A stretch of 64,000 bases of DNA, taken from positions 1,370,147-1,434,146 of the forward strand of contig NZ_KI912577.1 in the NCBI RefSeq assembly GCF_000519085.1, written 5' to 3'. This document shows, in pieces, positions 6,465 to 15,149 of this stretch; the first letter of the stretch is position 1, and the number at the start of each line of letters is the position of its first letter. Source of the DNA: Methylobacterium sp. 10 (lineage in GTDB: Bacteria; Pseudomonadota; Alphaproteobacteria; Rhizobiales; Beijerinckiaceae). A program made the position numbers and the translations under genes. The notes beneath the pieces are model-generated. The model made no database searches. It was not told where the DNA came from and worked only from the letters and a program-made list of their open reading frames with translations.

Positions 6465-9053
6465 ATGGGGCGTGCAATGGCGGCGCGAGAGCTTGGGTTT
6501 GCAGGGGAGCGGCGCGCGCGGGTGTTCCTCGCCGGCGTGTCGATGCTGGTGATGGTCCCTGCCGCGGCACAAAGCCAGGAGGCGAAGCGCCCGCCATCGG
6601 CCAAGGACCGAAAGGCGAGCATCATCGCCCTCGCTCCGGAAGCCTCGGCCCCGCGAGACGGGGAAAGCGTGTCCCTGTCCATTCCGAAAGGGCCTCTGGA
6701 AACGGCCCTGGTGGCCTTCACCGAGCAGGCGAAGGTCAAGCTGGTCTATGCCACCGAGCTGACGGCGAGACTGAGCACGAACGGCGTCGACGGTGCGTTC
6801 CTGCCCCTCGACGGCTTGGCCAAGATCCTCGAAGGCACCGGCCTGACCCACCGGACGGTGGGCCCTTCCACCATTACCCTCGTCAATCCGAGCTACGTCC
6901 AGCTCGGCCCGGAGCCGGCCGGGGCGGTGACCCTCGCCGAGCTGAGCGTCGAGGCGCAGCGTTTGAACCGCGCGTCGCTCGCGGGGCTGCCCCCGTCCAG
7001 TGGAACGGTGGGCCAGCCGCCCGTTCCCTATGCCGGCGGCCAAGTGGCGACGGGAAGCCGGATCGGCCTTCTCGGCAACCGCTCCGTGCTGAAGACGCCC
7101 TTCAACGTGACGAGCTATACGGAGAAGCTGATTACGGATCAGCAGGCGCGCACGGTGGGCGACGTCGTGCAGAACGATCCCTCGGTGCGCAACGACGCGC
7201 CGCCCTACAGCGAGCGCGATTCGTTCTTCATCCGCGGCTTCTCGGTCACCAACCTCGACACCGCCTTCGACGGATTGTTCTACATCGCCAATGCGCGCCG
7301 AAGCTTCACCGAGGGGCTTGAGCGCGTCGAGGTGCTGAAGGGCCCCACTGCCCTCCTGAACGGTGGCGTCGGCCGTGTCGGCGGCACCATCAACCTCATC
7401 CCGAAGCGTGCCTTCGACGAGCCGCTCACCCGGATCACGACGAGCTACTTCAGCGATGCCCAGGTCGGGACCCATCTGGATTTCGGACGCCGCTACGGCG
7501 CCGCCAAGGAATGGGGTGTCCGCTTCAACGGCGCCTATCGCAACGGGGCGACCCCCCTCGACAAGAACGCCATCGAGGTGGGCGTCGCGGCGTTGGGCCT
7601 CGATTATCGCGGCGACCGGTTCCGCGCCTCGCTCGACCTGAACCATTCCAACCAGAACATCACGGCACCGACATCGCTGTTCAACGCGGCCGCACCGAAC
7701 ATCGCGGTGCCCCGCGCCCCGAACAACCGGCGCAACACGGCGGGCTCGTCGGAATACATCGACAGCACCTACGGCATGGCCGCCGGCCGGGTCGAATTCG
7801 ACATCCTGCCCGAGACGACGATCTACGCCGCAGGCGGCATCAGCCGCTACCGCGAGGATTCCCTGAGCTCCTATTACCTGATCACGGGGGCCTCCGGCCA
7901 AGCCACCAACACGCTTGCCATCGCTCCCCTCGAATTGCAGGGCCTCACCGGCGAGATCGGGCTGCGCTCCCATTTCCACACCGGCTTCATCGGGCATCAG
8001 GTCGCGATTTCGGCGACCGAGGCCGTGAACAAGAACTTTTCACGCGGTTACTTCCCGCCGAGCCTGCCGAGCTTCCAGACCAACATCTACAATCCGACCT
8101 ATTTGCCGTTTGGATCCGTCGCCACGGGCGTCTACCCCCGCTCCAGCCGGCAGCCCCTCTTCTCGGAGCTCAGCGCGCGCAGCGTGGCCGTGGCCGATAC
8201 CCTGTCGCTGGGCGAGGATCGCTTCATGCTGACGCTCGGCGGGCGTTTCCAGGACATCGCCCTGAACAGCTACGTCACCCGTCCGGTGGCCAATCAGGGC
8301 TCGCTGGCGTCGAGCTACGACAAGGGCCGGTTCAGCCCCGCCATCGCCCTGGTCATCCGCCCCTTCGAGAACCTCTCGTTCTACGGCAACTACATCGAGT
8401 CCCTCGACTCGGGGCCGACCGCGCCGACGACTGCGGTCAACGCCAACGAGATCTTCGCCCCCACCGTGAGCCGGCAGAAGGAGGTCGGCGCCAAGTACGA
8501 TTTCGGCACCGTATCGGTCACCGCTTCGCTGTTCGAGATCGAGCAGCCCAGTGCCTTCACCGATCCCGGCACGAGACGCTTCTCCGTGAGCGGCCTGCAG
8601 CGCAACAGGGGTGCCGAGTTGATGGTGTTCGGCGAGCCCTTCGCGGGCGTGCGCCTTCTCGGCGGCATCGCCTTCATCGATGCGCAACTGGTCAACACCG
8701 TCGGAGGGCAGTTCGACGGGAACGCCGCCCCCGGCGTCCCCGACATGGCGATCAACCTCTACGGCGAGTACGATCTGCCGCCGTGGCTGGCCCCCGGCCT
8801 GACCCTGACCGGGCGGGCCATCCATACCAGTCGCCAGTTCTACAATCAGGCCAATACCCAGTCGGTCCCCGACTGGACCCGCTTCGATGCCGGCCTGCGC
8901 TATGCCTTCGAGGGCGTCACGGGCAAGCCCGTGGTGCTGCGCGCGACCGTCGAGAACCTGTTCGACGATTCGTACTGGGCCTCCGCCGCGCGCGGGTTCC
9001 TCGCCGTCGGCGCACCCCGGACCTTCATCGTGTCGGCGTCCATGGACTTCTGA
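6465..9053 (+). CDS. TonB-dependent siderophore receptor with signalling domain
   Basis: This outer-membrane receptor of about 862 residues imports a ferric siderophore using TonB energy. After a signal peptide (hydrophobic stretch ending MVPAAAQSQ), an STN signalling domain (about residues 65-120, SLSIPKGPLETALVAFTEQA) contacts FecR. The plug (about 185-300, FNVTSYTEKLITDQQARTVG and RVEVLKGPTALLNGG) precedes a 22-strand barrel ending in the aromatic residues MDF. The ATG at 6465 is preferred to an upstream TTG; a later ATG at 6477 is also possible. FecI and FecR genes lie upstream. The siderophore cannot be predicted. Confidence 0.93.
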   Translation: MGRAMAARELGFAGERRARVFLAGVSMLVMVPAAAQSQEAKRPPSAKDRKASIIALAPEASAPRDGESVSLSIPKGPLETALVAFTEQAKVKLVYATELTARLSTNGVDGAFLPLDGLAKILEGTGLTHRTVGPSTITLVNPSYVQLGPEPAGAVTLAELSVEAQRLNRASLAGLPPSSGTVGQPPVPYAGGQVATGSRIGLLGNRSVLKTPFNVTSYTEKLITDQQARTVGDVVQNDPSVRNDAPPYSERDSFFIRGFSVTNLDTAFDGLFYIANARRSFTEGLERVEVLKGPTALLNGGVGRVGGTINLIPKRAFDEPLTRITTSYFSDAQVGTHLDFGRRYGAAKEWGVRFNGAYRNGATPLDKNAIEVGVAALGLDYRGDRFRASLDLNHSNQNITAPTSLFNAAAPNIAVPRAPNNRRNTAGSSEYIDSTYGMAAGRVEFDILPETTIYAAGGISRYREDSLSSYYLITGASGQATNTLAIAPLELQGLTGEIGLRSHFHTGFIGHQVAISATEAVNKNFSRGYFPPSLPSFQTNIYNPTYLPFGSVATGVYPRSSRQPLFSELSARSVAVADTLSLGEDRFMLTLGGRFQDIALNSYVTRPVANQGSLASSYDKGRFSPAIALVIRPFENLSFYGNYIESLDSGPTAPTTAVNANEIFAPTVSRQKEVGAKYDFGTVSVTASLFEIEQPSAFTDPGTRRFSVSGLQRNRGAELMVFGEPFAGVRLLGGIAFIDAQLVNTVGGQFDGNAAPGVPDMAINLYGEYDLPPWLAPGLTLTGRAIHTSRQFYNQANTQSVPDWTRFDAGLRYAFEGVTGKPVVLRATVENLFDDSYWASAARGFLAVGAPRTFIVSASMDF

Positions 9054-9062
9054 AGCCTCATT

Positions 9063-9100
9063 CCGAGACGGGGCACGCGACCGGCCCCGTCTCGGGTTTC
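9063..9100. terminator. Bidirectional hairpin terminator
   Basis: CCGAGACGGGGC (9063-9074) pairs with GCCCCGTCTCGG (9084-9095), followed by GTTTCC. It lies between the convergent TonB receptor and outer-membrane protein genes. Confidence 0.7.
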
Positions 9101-9126
9101 CTCGATACCTGCGATCCGAACTCGGC

Positions 9127-9987
9127 CTACGATCCGAACTTGTAGTTCAGCCCGACCCGGACGACGCTTCCCTCCGACCGGAAGCGGGAGGTCGCCTCCA
9201 CGAGGGACTGGCCGAGTCCGCTGGAGCTCGTCAGCGGGACGCTACGCTTGCCAAGGTCATAATGCAGGTATTCCACCTTCAGCGTCACCGCGGAGGACTG
9301 GAAGACGTTGAGGAAACTCTCGGTCGGCAGCGCGTATTCGATGCCGCCGCCATAGGCGAAGCCGGTCTCCAGGCGGTCGATCCCGCCGGCGAAGAGATCG
9401 AGGGTCGGAACTCCCGCCACCTGGAAGCTCGTCGCGCTCTGGTCGTTCACGTTGCCGTAGGCGAGACCGCCGGTGCCGTAGACCAGGACGCGGTCGAACG
9501 CGTAGCCGAGCCGGCCGCGTACGGTGCCGAGGAAATCGAGGCTTTGCCGCGTGGTGTTGACTACGAACGCATCGCTGCCCGAACCGAAGAGGCTGCGCGA
9601 CCTGCGCTTGGTCTCATCGAGGTCGGTATAGGCGATGTCGGTCTCGATGCCGAGGACGAGACCCGAGCCGGGGGTGAGCTGGTAATTGTACCCGGCCTGA
9701 CCACCGGCCACGAAGCCCTGTTGCTGCGAGGACAGCGAGGCGATGCCGGAGCGCTCGATGAAGAAATCGGTGCCGCTTCCGTTCTCCGAGGTCGCCGCCG
9801 TACGGACGGTCTGCCGGTCGGTGAAGCCGTATCCGGCCTGCACGCCCGCATAGAAGCCCGTCCAGCTGAAGCTCGGGAGGGGCACGAAGACGGGCGGTGG
9901 CGAAGTGCGTCGGGGCAGGTCCGCCGCAGCCACGGTCCCGGTCATCAGCCCGATCATCGCGCCGACACCCAACAAAACTCTCGCCAT
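9127..9987 (-). CDS. Outer-membrane beta-barrel protein, Omp25/31 type
   Basis: This 286-residue protein has a cleavable signal peptide (MARVLLGVGAMIGLMTGTVAAA, then DLPRR) and the motif FSWTGFYAGVQAGYGF that marks the small alphaproteobacterial porin-like family (Omp25/Omp31). Alternating strands follow (AGYNYQL, GLVLGIETDIAY, GTVRGRLGYAF, VEYLHYDLG) and the C-terminus VRVGLNYKF ends in Phe plus two residues. The start is the ATG at 9987 after GGTGAGGGG; the longer frame adds 36 residues before the signal peptide. Such proteins are structural or mildly porin-like. Confidence 0.9.
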   Translation of the reverse strand: MARVLLGVGAMIGLMTGTVAAADLPRRTSPPPVFVPLPSFSWTGFYAGVQAGYGFTDRQTVRTAATSENGSGTDFFIERSGIASLSSQQQGFVAGGQAGYNYQLTPGSGLVLGIETDIAYTDLDETKRRSRSLFGSGSDAFVVNTTRQSLDFLGTVRGRLGYAFDRVLVYGTGGLAYGNVNDQSATSFQVAGVPTLDLFAGGIDRLETGFAYGGGIEYALPTESFLNVFQSSAVTLKVEYLHYDLGKRSVPLTSSSGLGQSLVEATSRFRSEGSVVRVGLNYKFGS

Positions 9988-10175
9988 CGTCCCCTCACCG
10001 CCTCCATTGAGGCAGCGACGAGAATCGAAGGCGTGATTGCGGGATAGTGCCGGGAAGACACAATTTCGGACGGACCGCCAGAAACTTTTAACCAAGACGG
10101 GACGTGAACAACTCCCCCTCGGGGAGGTGTAAAAATGCCACTGTCATGAGCCCGGCGATAGGTTTCCACAGCCCG

Positions 10176-11081
10176 TTAGAGCCGCCCCACCACGAAGGCG
10201 CGCATGAGCAGATGCGCGATCGCCATCGGCGGCGGCACGGTCAGTCCCTCGCCATGGCTGCCGGCGATCATCGCCGCCACCTCGTCGCGGGTGAACCAGC
10301 GGGCGTCGGCAAGCTCGGCCGGATCGATGGTGATCGCCTCGTCCAGGGCTTCCGCCGCGCAGCCGATCATCAGCGAGGACGGGAACGGCCAGGGCTGCGA
10401 GGCGTGGTAGGTCACCGCCCCGATCGTCAGCCCCGCCTCTTCGAGGGTCTCGCGGCGAACCGCGTCCTCGATGGTCTCGCCGGGCTCCAGGAAGCCGGCG
10501 AGGCAGGAATACATCCCTTCCTTGAAGCGCGGCGAACGCCCGAGCAGGCAGGATTCTCCCCGTCGGATCAGCATGATCACCACCGGATCGACGCGGGGGA
10601 AGTGATGGGTCTCGCAGGTCGGGCATTCGCGGCGGAAGCCGCCGGCGGCGAAACGGGTGGCGGTTCCGCAATTGGCGCAGAAGCCGTGGCGGGCATGCCA
10701 GGCCAGGATCGATTTCGCCGTGGCGAGGAGGCCGAGTTCGTGCGGCGCCACCGCGTTCTCGGCGGCGAGGCTGCGCAGGTCGGTGGTGCGGAAACCGGGA
10801 TCGGCGTCGTAGGCGTCGGCGGCCTCCGGCGAGACCGCGCAGGCGAAGACCGGGGCGCCGTCGAGGCGGCCGAGGAACAGCGTGAGATCGGCGTGGCAGG
10901 CGCTCGCCGCCTGCCCGGAGGGGAGGAGCGCCGTGTCACCGGCAAGGACGATACGGTCCCCAGCCACGAGCACGATCCGCGAATCGGGCGCGTCCGGCAT
11001 CGGCACGAGGTCACTGCTCTCGGCCGAATGGCGGATGAGCCGGCTTTCTGCATAGCCGAGAGCGTCGAGGCGCACGCTCAT
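10176..11081 (-). CDS. nudC: NADH pyrophosphatase / NAD-capped RNA hydrolase NudC
   Basis: This 301-residue Nudix hydrolase splits NAD(H) to NMN(H) and AMP and can remove NAD caps from RNA. The zinc ribbon is CANCG with a second pair ECPTC (about residues 134-152), the Nudix box reads GFLEPGETIEDAVRRETLEE (about 193-212), and the NudC-specific SQPWPFPSS motif follows (about 225-233). Its ATG overlaps the stop of the upstream HIT gene by one base (TGATG), so the two nucleotide hydrolases are probably translated together. Confidence 0.93.
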   Translation of the reverse strand: MSVRLDALGYAESRLIRHSAESSDLVPMPDAPDSRIVLVAGDRIVLAGDTALLPSGQAASACHADLTLFLGRLDGAPVFACAVSPEAADAYDADPGFRTTDLRSLAAENAVAPHELGLLATAKSILAWHARHGFCANCGTATRFAAGGFRRECPTCETHHFPRVDPVVIMLIRRGESCLLGRSPRFKEGMYSCLAGFLEPGETIEDAVRRETLEEAGLTIGAVTYHASQPWPFPSSLMIGCAAEALDEAITIDPAELADARWFTRDEVAAMIAGSHGEGLTVPPPMAIAHLLMRAFVVGRL

Positions 11082-11497
11082 CAGGCGGCCGTGAACAGGG
11101 CGCCGATGCGCTCGATCATCTGGGCGCGGGCGTGGTGCGGATAAGGCTGGCCGGTGCCGACGCCCCAGACCGGCGAGGGCCAGGCCGGATCGGACAGGAA
11201 GCGCCCGATGACATGGACATGGAGCTGCGGCACGACGTTGCCCAAGGCCGCGACGTTGACCTTGTCGGGCTTGGCAAGCGCCAGCATCACGCCGGTGGCG
11301 ATCCGGATCTCGTCCATGAGATCGTGCGCATCCTCCGCCGACAGGTCGGTGAGTTCGCTGGCACCCGCCCGGCGCGGTACCAGGATCAGCCAGGGAAACC
11401 GGGCGTCGTCCATCAGCAGGACGCTGCACAAGGCGAGGTCGCCCACCGGAACGGTGTCGGCGACGAGGCGCGGGTCGAGGGTGAAATCGTCTGTCAT
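11081..11497 (-). CDS. HIT-domain nucleotide hydrolase
   Basis: This 138-residue protein is a HIT-family nucleotide hydrolase or transferase. The active-site segment is PQLHVHVIGRF (about residues 91-101). The canonical pattern is His-x-His-x-His, and here the first His is Gln while the central nucleophile His and the third His remain, a variant I associate with an alphaproteobacterial HIT subgroup. The gene overlaps nudC by one base, which suggests a joint role in dinucleotide or cofactor clean-up. Substrate specificity is not readable. Confidence 0.88.
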   Translation of the reverse strand: MTDDFTLDPRLVADTVPVGDLALCSVLLMDDARFPWLILVPRRAGASELTDLSAEDAHDLMDEIRIATGVMLALAKPDKVNVAALGNVVPQLHVHVIGRFLSDPAWPSPVWGVGTGQPYPHHARAQMIERIGALFTAA

Positions 11498-11556
11498 CGC
11501 CGCTCAAGCTGGGATGCGTCGGGAATGCGGAGTTCTCGCCGGTTCGGCCTTGTAAG

Positions 11557-12963
11557 TCACGCGGGCGCGGGCCGCTCGGTGTCGAGGAAGCGGAACAGGG
11601 CCGGCGCGTTGGCATGCGCCACGTTGAAGCGCAGCCAAGGGGTCGGCTCCTGATCGGCGCGGAACAGGTGTCCGGGGGCGAGCATGATGCCCTTGGCGGC
11701 GGCCCTTTGCGCAAGGCTGGTCGTGTCGGGATCGCCGCCGAAGCCGGCCCAGAGGAAGAGCCCGTTGGCGGGACGGTGGAACAGCGACAGGCCCACCGAG
11801 AGCAGGGCTTCGGCGACAATCTTCTGCTCGGCGGCGAGCTTTTCTCGGAGCCGCGCGATGTGGAGGCGGTACTGGCCTTCCGTCAGGATGGAATGGACGA
11901 TGCTCTCGGAGATCTCCGAGCTGGTCAGGCTCGCCGCCATCTTCATGCGCAGGAGCCGCTGCGCGTTCTCGGGGTTGCAGGCGAGATAGCCCACCCGCAG
12001 GGCGGGCGAGATGGTCTTCGAGAAGCTGCTGATGTGGATGACGCGCCCGAGCTGGTCGAGGCTGGCGATGCTGGGCGCCGTCTCCTCGACGAAGCTCGCA
12101 TAGATGTCGTCCTCGACGATCTGGAAGTCGTGTTTCTCGGCGATGCGGAGGATTTGATAGGCGGTGGCCGGCGTGCTGGACGTGCCGGTGGGGTTGTGGA
12201 AGCTGGTATTGGTGAAGAACAGCTTCGGCTTGTGCCGCTCCGCCAGGGCCTGGAGCGCGGGGATCGACGGCCCCTGGAGGGTCCGCTCGACGCCGACGAT
12301 GGTCACCCCCATGGCGTGGAGCGAGGGGTAGAGGTTGCAATAGCCGGGATCGTCCACGAGGGCGACGTCGCCCGGCTGCAGGAAGGTCCGCATGGTCAGG
12401 TCGAGGGCCTGGCTCGCCCCGTGCGTCAGCAGGATCTGGTCCGGGTCGCACTCGATGTTGCGCTGGGCGAGGAGCAGCTGGATCGCCCGGCGCAAGGGGG
12501 CGTAGCCGAGGGGATGCCCGTAGCGCGAGACCAGCCGGTCGGGCCGCCGCGCCAGGGCCGCCAAGGCCTGCTTGATCCCGTCGGCGAACAGGTGGCTGTC
12601 GGGCAGCCAGCCGCAGCCGGCTTTGACGGTGAAGGCGTCGTCCTCGTAGACCCGCTGGAGCAGCCAGCCGGAATCCACCGAGATCTGCACGGGGTTCCGC
12701 TGGGGGACGGCGGCCTTGCGGTCGAGGAGCCGGGCCGAGACGAAGTATCCGCTCGCGCGGCGGGCTTCGAGCAGGCCGTCCGCCACCAGCCGGTTGTAGG
12801 CGTTCGAGACGGTGAGCGTGCTCACGCCGCACTGAACGGCGAGCTTGCGCACCGAGGGCAGGCGGGCGCCCGGCGCCACGCTCCCGCTGCGGATGCGCTC
12901 GGAGACGGCATCCACCAGCTGGGCGACGAGGGGGGCGGTGCTGGCGGGGTCGAGGCTGATCAT
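11557..12963 (-). CDS. MocR-family regulator (GntR HTH plus aminotransferase domain)
   Basis: This 468-residue protein joins a GntR winged helix (about residues 8-75, with LPSVRKLAVQCGVSTLTVSNAY) to a fold-type I aminotransferase domain (about 110-455). The PLP lysine is in SSFSKTISPALRVGY (about residue 310), and NPTG (about 252) and DDIY (about 281) are conserved. MocR proteins use PLP to sense amino compounds and usually activate a divergent aminotransferase gene; a divergent omega-aminotransferase starts 170 bases away. The ATG at 12963 gives the normal family N-terminus; the longer frame adds 29 residues. Confidence 0.92.
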   Translation of the reverse strand: MISLDPASTAPLVAQLVDAVSERIRSGSVAPGARLPSVRKLAVQCGVSTLTVSNAYNRLVADGLLEARRASGYFVSARLLDRKAAVPQRNPVQISVDSGWLLQRVYEDDAFTVKAGCGWLPDSHLFADGIKQALAALARRPDRLVSRYGHPLGYAPLRRAIQLLLAQRNIECDPDQILLTHGASQALDLTMRTFLQPGDVALVDDPGYCNLYPSLHAMGVTIVGVERTLQGPSIPALQALAERHKPKLFFTNTSFHNPTGTSSTPATAYQILRIAEKHDFQIVEDDIYASFVEETAPSIASLDQLGRVIHISSFSKTISPALRVGYLACNPENAQRLLRMKMAASLTSSEISESIVHSILTEGQYRLHIARLREKLAAEQKIVAEALLSVGLSLFHRPANGLFLWAGFGGDPDTTSLAQRAAAKGIMLAPGHLFRADQEPTPWLRFNVAHANAPALFRFLDTERPAPA

Positions 12964-13133
12964 GAGCCGTCTTTTCAGGGCGGGACCGGCCACGGCGATC
13001 CGACTGTATGGGCCGGTGAACAGATACAGCTGCGAGCGCCAACCCGCCAACTGTCGATAGTCGGTTGGTTCGTGCCGGGCGATAACCCAGCGCGAGGGTC
13101 GGGATCTTGCATCGCGGACCGGCGGAGAGACAC
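12964..13133. promoter_or_regulatory. Divergent promoter with candidate MocR operator
   Basis: This 170-base region separates the MocR gene from the omega-aminotransferase gene. It holds a perfect inverted repeat, CTGTAT (13004-13009) and ATACAG (13024-13029), separated by 14 bases. A second, looser one lies near 13050-13071 (CCAAC and GTTGG). ATAC-containing boxes are typical of MocR operators such as GabR sites. A GGAGAG before 13134 is the aminotransferase ribosome binding site. Confidence 0.5.
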
Positions 13134-14483
13134 ATGGATCATGCGATCATCGACCAGGCAGGGGACCGGCAGCTCAACGTCGAGCCGTACTGGATGCCGT
13201 TCACGCCGAACCGCCACGTGAAGGCCGATCCGACGCCGCGCATCATCACCTCGGCCAAGGGGGCCTATTACCGCACCGCCGAGGGGCGCGAGCTGTTCGA
13301 CAGCCTGTCGGGGCTATGGTGCTGCCCCCTCGGCCATGCCCAGCCGCGGATCGTCGAGGCCCTGCGCCGGCAGGCAGAGACCCTCGATTACTGCACCGCG
13401 TTTCAGATGACCAATCCGGTGACGCTGCGGCTCGCCGAGCGCATCGCCGACATGGCGCCGGACGGGCTCGACCGGGTGTTCTTCACCAATTCCGGCTCGG
13501 AGGCCGTCGATACCGCCCTCAAGATCGCTCTCGGCTACCACCGCCTGCGCGGCGAGGCCGGCCGCTTCCGCATGATCGGCCGCGAGAAGGGCTATCACGG
13601 CGTCGGCTTCGGCGGCATGTCGGTGGGGGGCATGGTAGCCAACCGCAAGATGTTCGCCACCGCCATGATCCAGGGCGTCGACCATCTGCGCCACACCCAC
13701 GATTATGCCGAGATGGCCTTCTCGAAGGGCCAGCCGACCTGGGGCGCGCATCTCGCCGACGACCTCGAACGGATGGTGGCGCTGCACGATGCGGGTACCA
13801 TCGCCTGCGTCATCGTCGAGCCGCTGCAGGGGTCGGCCGGGGTCATCGTGCCGCCTCTCGGCTACCTCCAGCGCCTGCGCGAGATCTGTGACCGGCACGG
13901 CATCCTGCTGATCTTCGACGAGGTGATCACGGGTTTCGGCCGCCTCGGCGCGCCGTTCGGCGCGGACCGTCTCGGCGTCATCCCGGACATCATTACCTTC
14001 GCCAAGGGCATCACCAACGGTATCGTGCCCATGGGCGGCGTCATCGTCCGCAAGGAGATCTACGACACGTTCATGACCGGGCCGGCCTCGGCGGTGGAGC
14101 TGTTCCACGGCTACACCTATTCGGGGCACCCCCTGGCCGCGGCCGTCGCCCATGCCTCCCTCGACCTGATGGAGGAGGGCGACCTCTTCGCCCGCGTGCG
14201 CGAGTTGGAGCCGATCCTGGAGGGGGCCGTCCACACCCTCCGCGACGAGCCGGGCATCAAGGACATCCGCAATTTCGGCCTGACGGCGGCCGTCGATCTC
14301 GAACCGACACCGGGCCAGCCCGGCGCGCGCGCTCTGCGGATCTTCGAGCGCGGCCTGCGCGAGGGCATCCTCCTGCGCTTCACCGGCGACACCATCGCCA
14401 TGGGCCCGCCCTTCATCTCGACCCCCGCCGAGATCACCGGCATGATCGAGATGCTGCGCGGCCTCATCCGCGCCGAAGCCTGA
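13134..14483 (+). CDS. Omega-amino acid (beta-alanine):pyruvate aminotransferase
   Basis: This 449-residue class III PLP aminotransferase starts with the family signature YWMPFTPNRHVKADPTPRII. Other features are GLWCCPLGHAQP, the PLP phosphate-binding NSGSEAVDTALKIA (about residues 121-134), IFDEVITGFGRLG (about 258-270), and the Schiff-base lysine in ITFAKGITNG (about residue 288). The closest named family is beta-alanine:pyruvate transaminase, giving malonate semialdehyde and alanine. The next gene encodes a malonate semialdehyde decarboxylase-like protein, which supports that substrate; taurine, GABA or aromatic amines remain possible. It is divergent from its probable MocR regulator. Confidence 0.9.
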   Translation: MDHAIIDQAGDRQLNVEPYWMPFTPNRHVKADPTPRIITSAKGAYYRTAEGRELFDSLSGLWCCPLGHAQPRIVEALRRQAETLDYCTAFQMTNPVTLRLAERIADMAPDGLDRVFFTNSGSEAVDTALKIALGYHRLRGEAGRFRMIGREKGYHGVGFGGMSVGGMVANRKMFATAMIQGVDHLRHTHDYAEMAFSKGQPTWGAHLADDLERMVALHDAGTIACVIVEPLQGSAGVIVPPLGYLQRLREICDRHGILLIFDEVITGFGRLGAPFGADRLGVIPDIITFAKGITNGIVPMGGVIVRKEIYDTFMTGPASAVELFHGYTYSGHPLAAAVAHASLDLMEEGDLFARVRELEPILEGAVHTLRDEPGIKDIRNFGLTAAVDLEPTPGQPGARALRIFERGLREGILLRFTGDTIAMGPPFISTPAEITGMIEMLRGLIRAEA

Positions 14484-14551
14484 CCGGCGGACGGCGTTCT
14501 CCCGATAGACGGGCCGTGACCAACTCCATTCTCTTCGAAGGTTGAACCGAT

Positions 14552-14941
14552 ATGCCCCTGATGCGCTTCGATATCCTGGAAGGCCGCACCGATTCCGAAC
14601 TGAAGGCGCTCCTCGACGCCGCCCACGAGGCGATGCTGGAGGCCTTCAACGTCCCGCCGGGCGACCGCTATCAGATCGTCACCGAGCACAAGCCCTCGCG
14701 GATGATCGTCGAGGATACCGGCCTCGACATCCCGCGCACCAAGGACGTGGTAGTGGTCCAGATGATCACCCGGCCGCGCGGCAAGGAGAAGAAGCAGCTG
14801 TTCTACAGGCTGTTGACCGAGAAGCTCGAAGCCGCCTGCGGCATCGCCCCGGCCGACGTCATGGTCTCCACGGTGGAGAACACCGACGAGGATTGGTCCT
14901 TCGGCCACGGCCGCGCGCAGTTCCTCACCGGCGAGCTCTGA
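14552..14941 (+). CDS. Malonate semialdehyde decarboxylase-like tautomerase
   Basis: This 129-residue tautomerase-superfamily protein closely resembles malonate semialdehyde decarboxylase (MSAD). Numbering from Pro1 after Met removal, all catalytic residues described for MSAD are present: Pro1, Asp37 (in PPGDRY), Arg73 and Arg75 (in TRPRG). The hydrophobic pocket Trp114, Phe116, Phe123 and Leu128 is also kept in DWSFGHGRAQFLTGEL. The family reaction is malonate semialdehyde to acetaldehyde plus carbon dioxide. It lies 68 bases after an omega-amino acid aminotransferase whose beta-alanine product would be that substrate. The in vivo substrate is inference; MSAD was first known from chloropropene degraders. 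Confidence 0.85.
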   Translation: MPLMRFDILEGRTDSELKALLDAAHEAMLEAFNVPPGDRYQIVTEHKPSRMIVEDTGLDIPRTKDVVVVQMITRPRGKEKKQLFYRLLTEKLEAACGIAPADVMVSTVENTDEDWSFGHGRAQFLTGEL

Positions 14942-15002
14942 CAACCGTTTGATCGGATTTCTCAGCGGCTTCTCAAACCAAAGTCGATCACCCAAGCCGA
15001 CC

Positions 15003-15117
15003 ACCTCATCCCGAGGCGCTCTTTGCTCGAGCAAAGGGCCTCGAAGGAGCCCTCAAGTCGTCGCGCGATCCCTGGAGGGCTCCTTCGAGGCCGCTACGCG
15101 GCACCTCAGGATGAGGT
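15003..15117. repeat. 115-bp nested palindrome, family C
   Basis: Outer arms are ACCTCATCCCGAGGCGC (15003-15019) and GCACCTCAGGATGAGGT (15101-15117). Inner arms are GGCCTCGAAGGAGCCCTC (from 15038) and GAGGGCTCCTTCGAGGCC (to 15092). The whole stretch can fold as one long hairpin. A related single arm, GCGCCTCGGGATGAGG, occurs at 30089-30104. It has no coding potential and looks like an intergenic REP/BIME-type repeat. Confidence 0.75.
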
Positions 15118-15149
15118 AAGGCCTTGCAAAAACAACTCAAACAGGCCTG

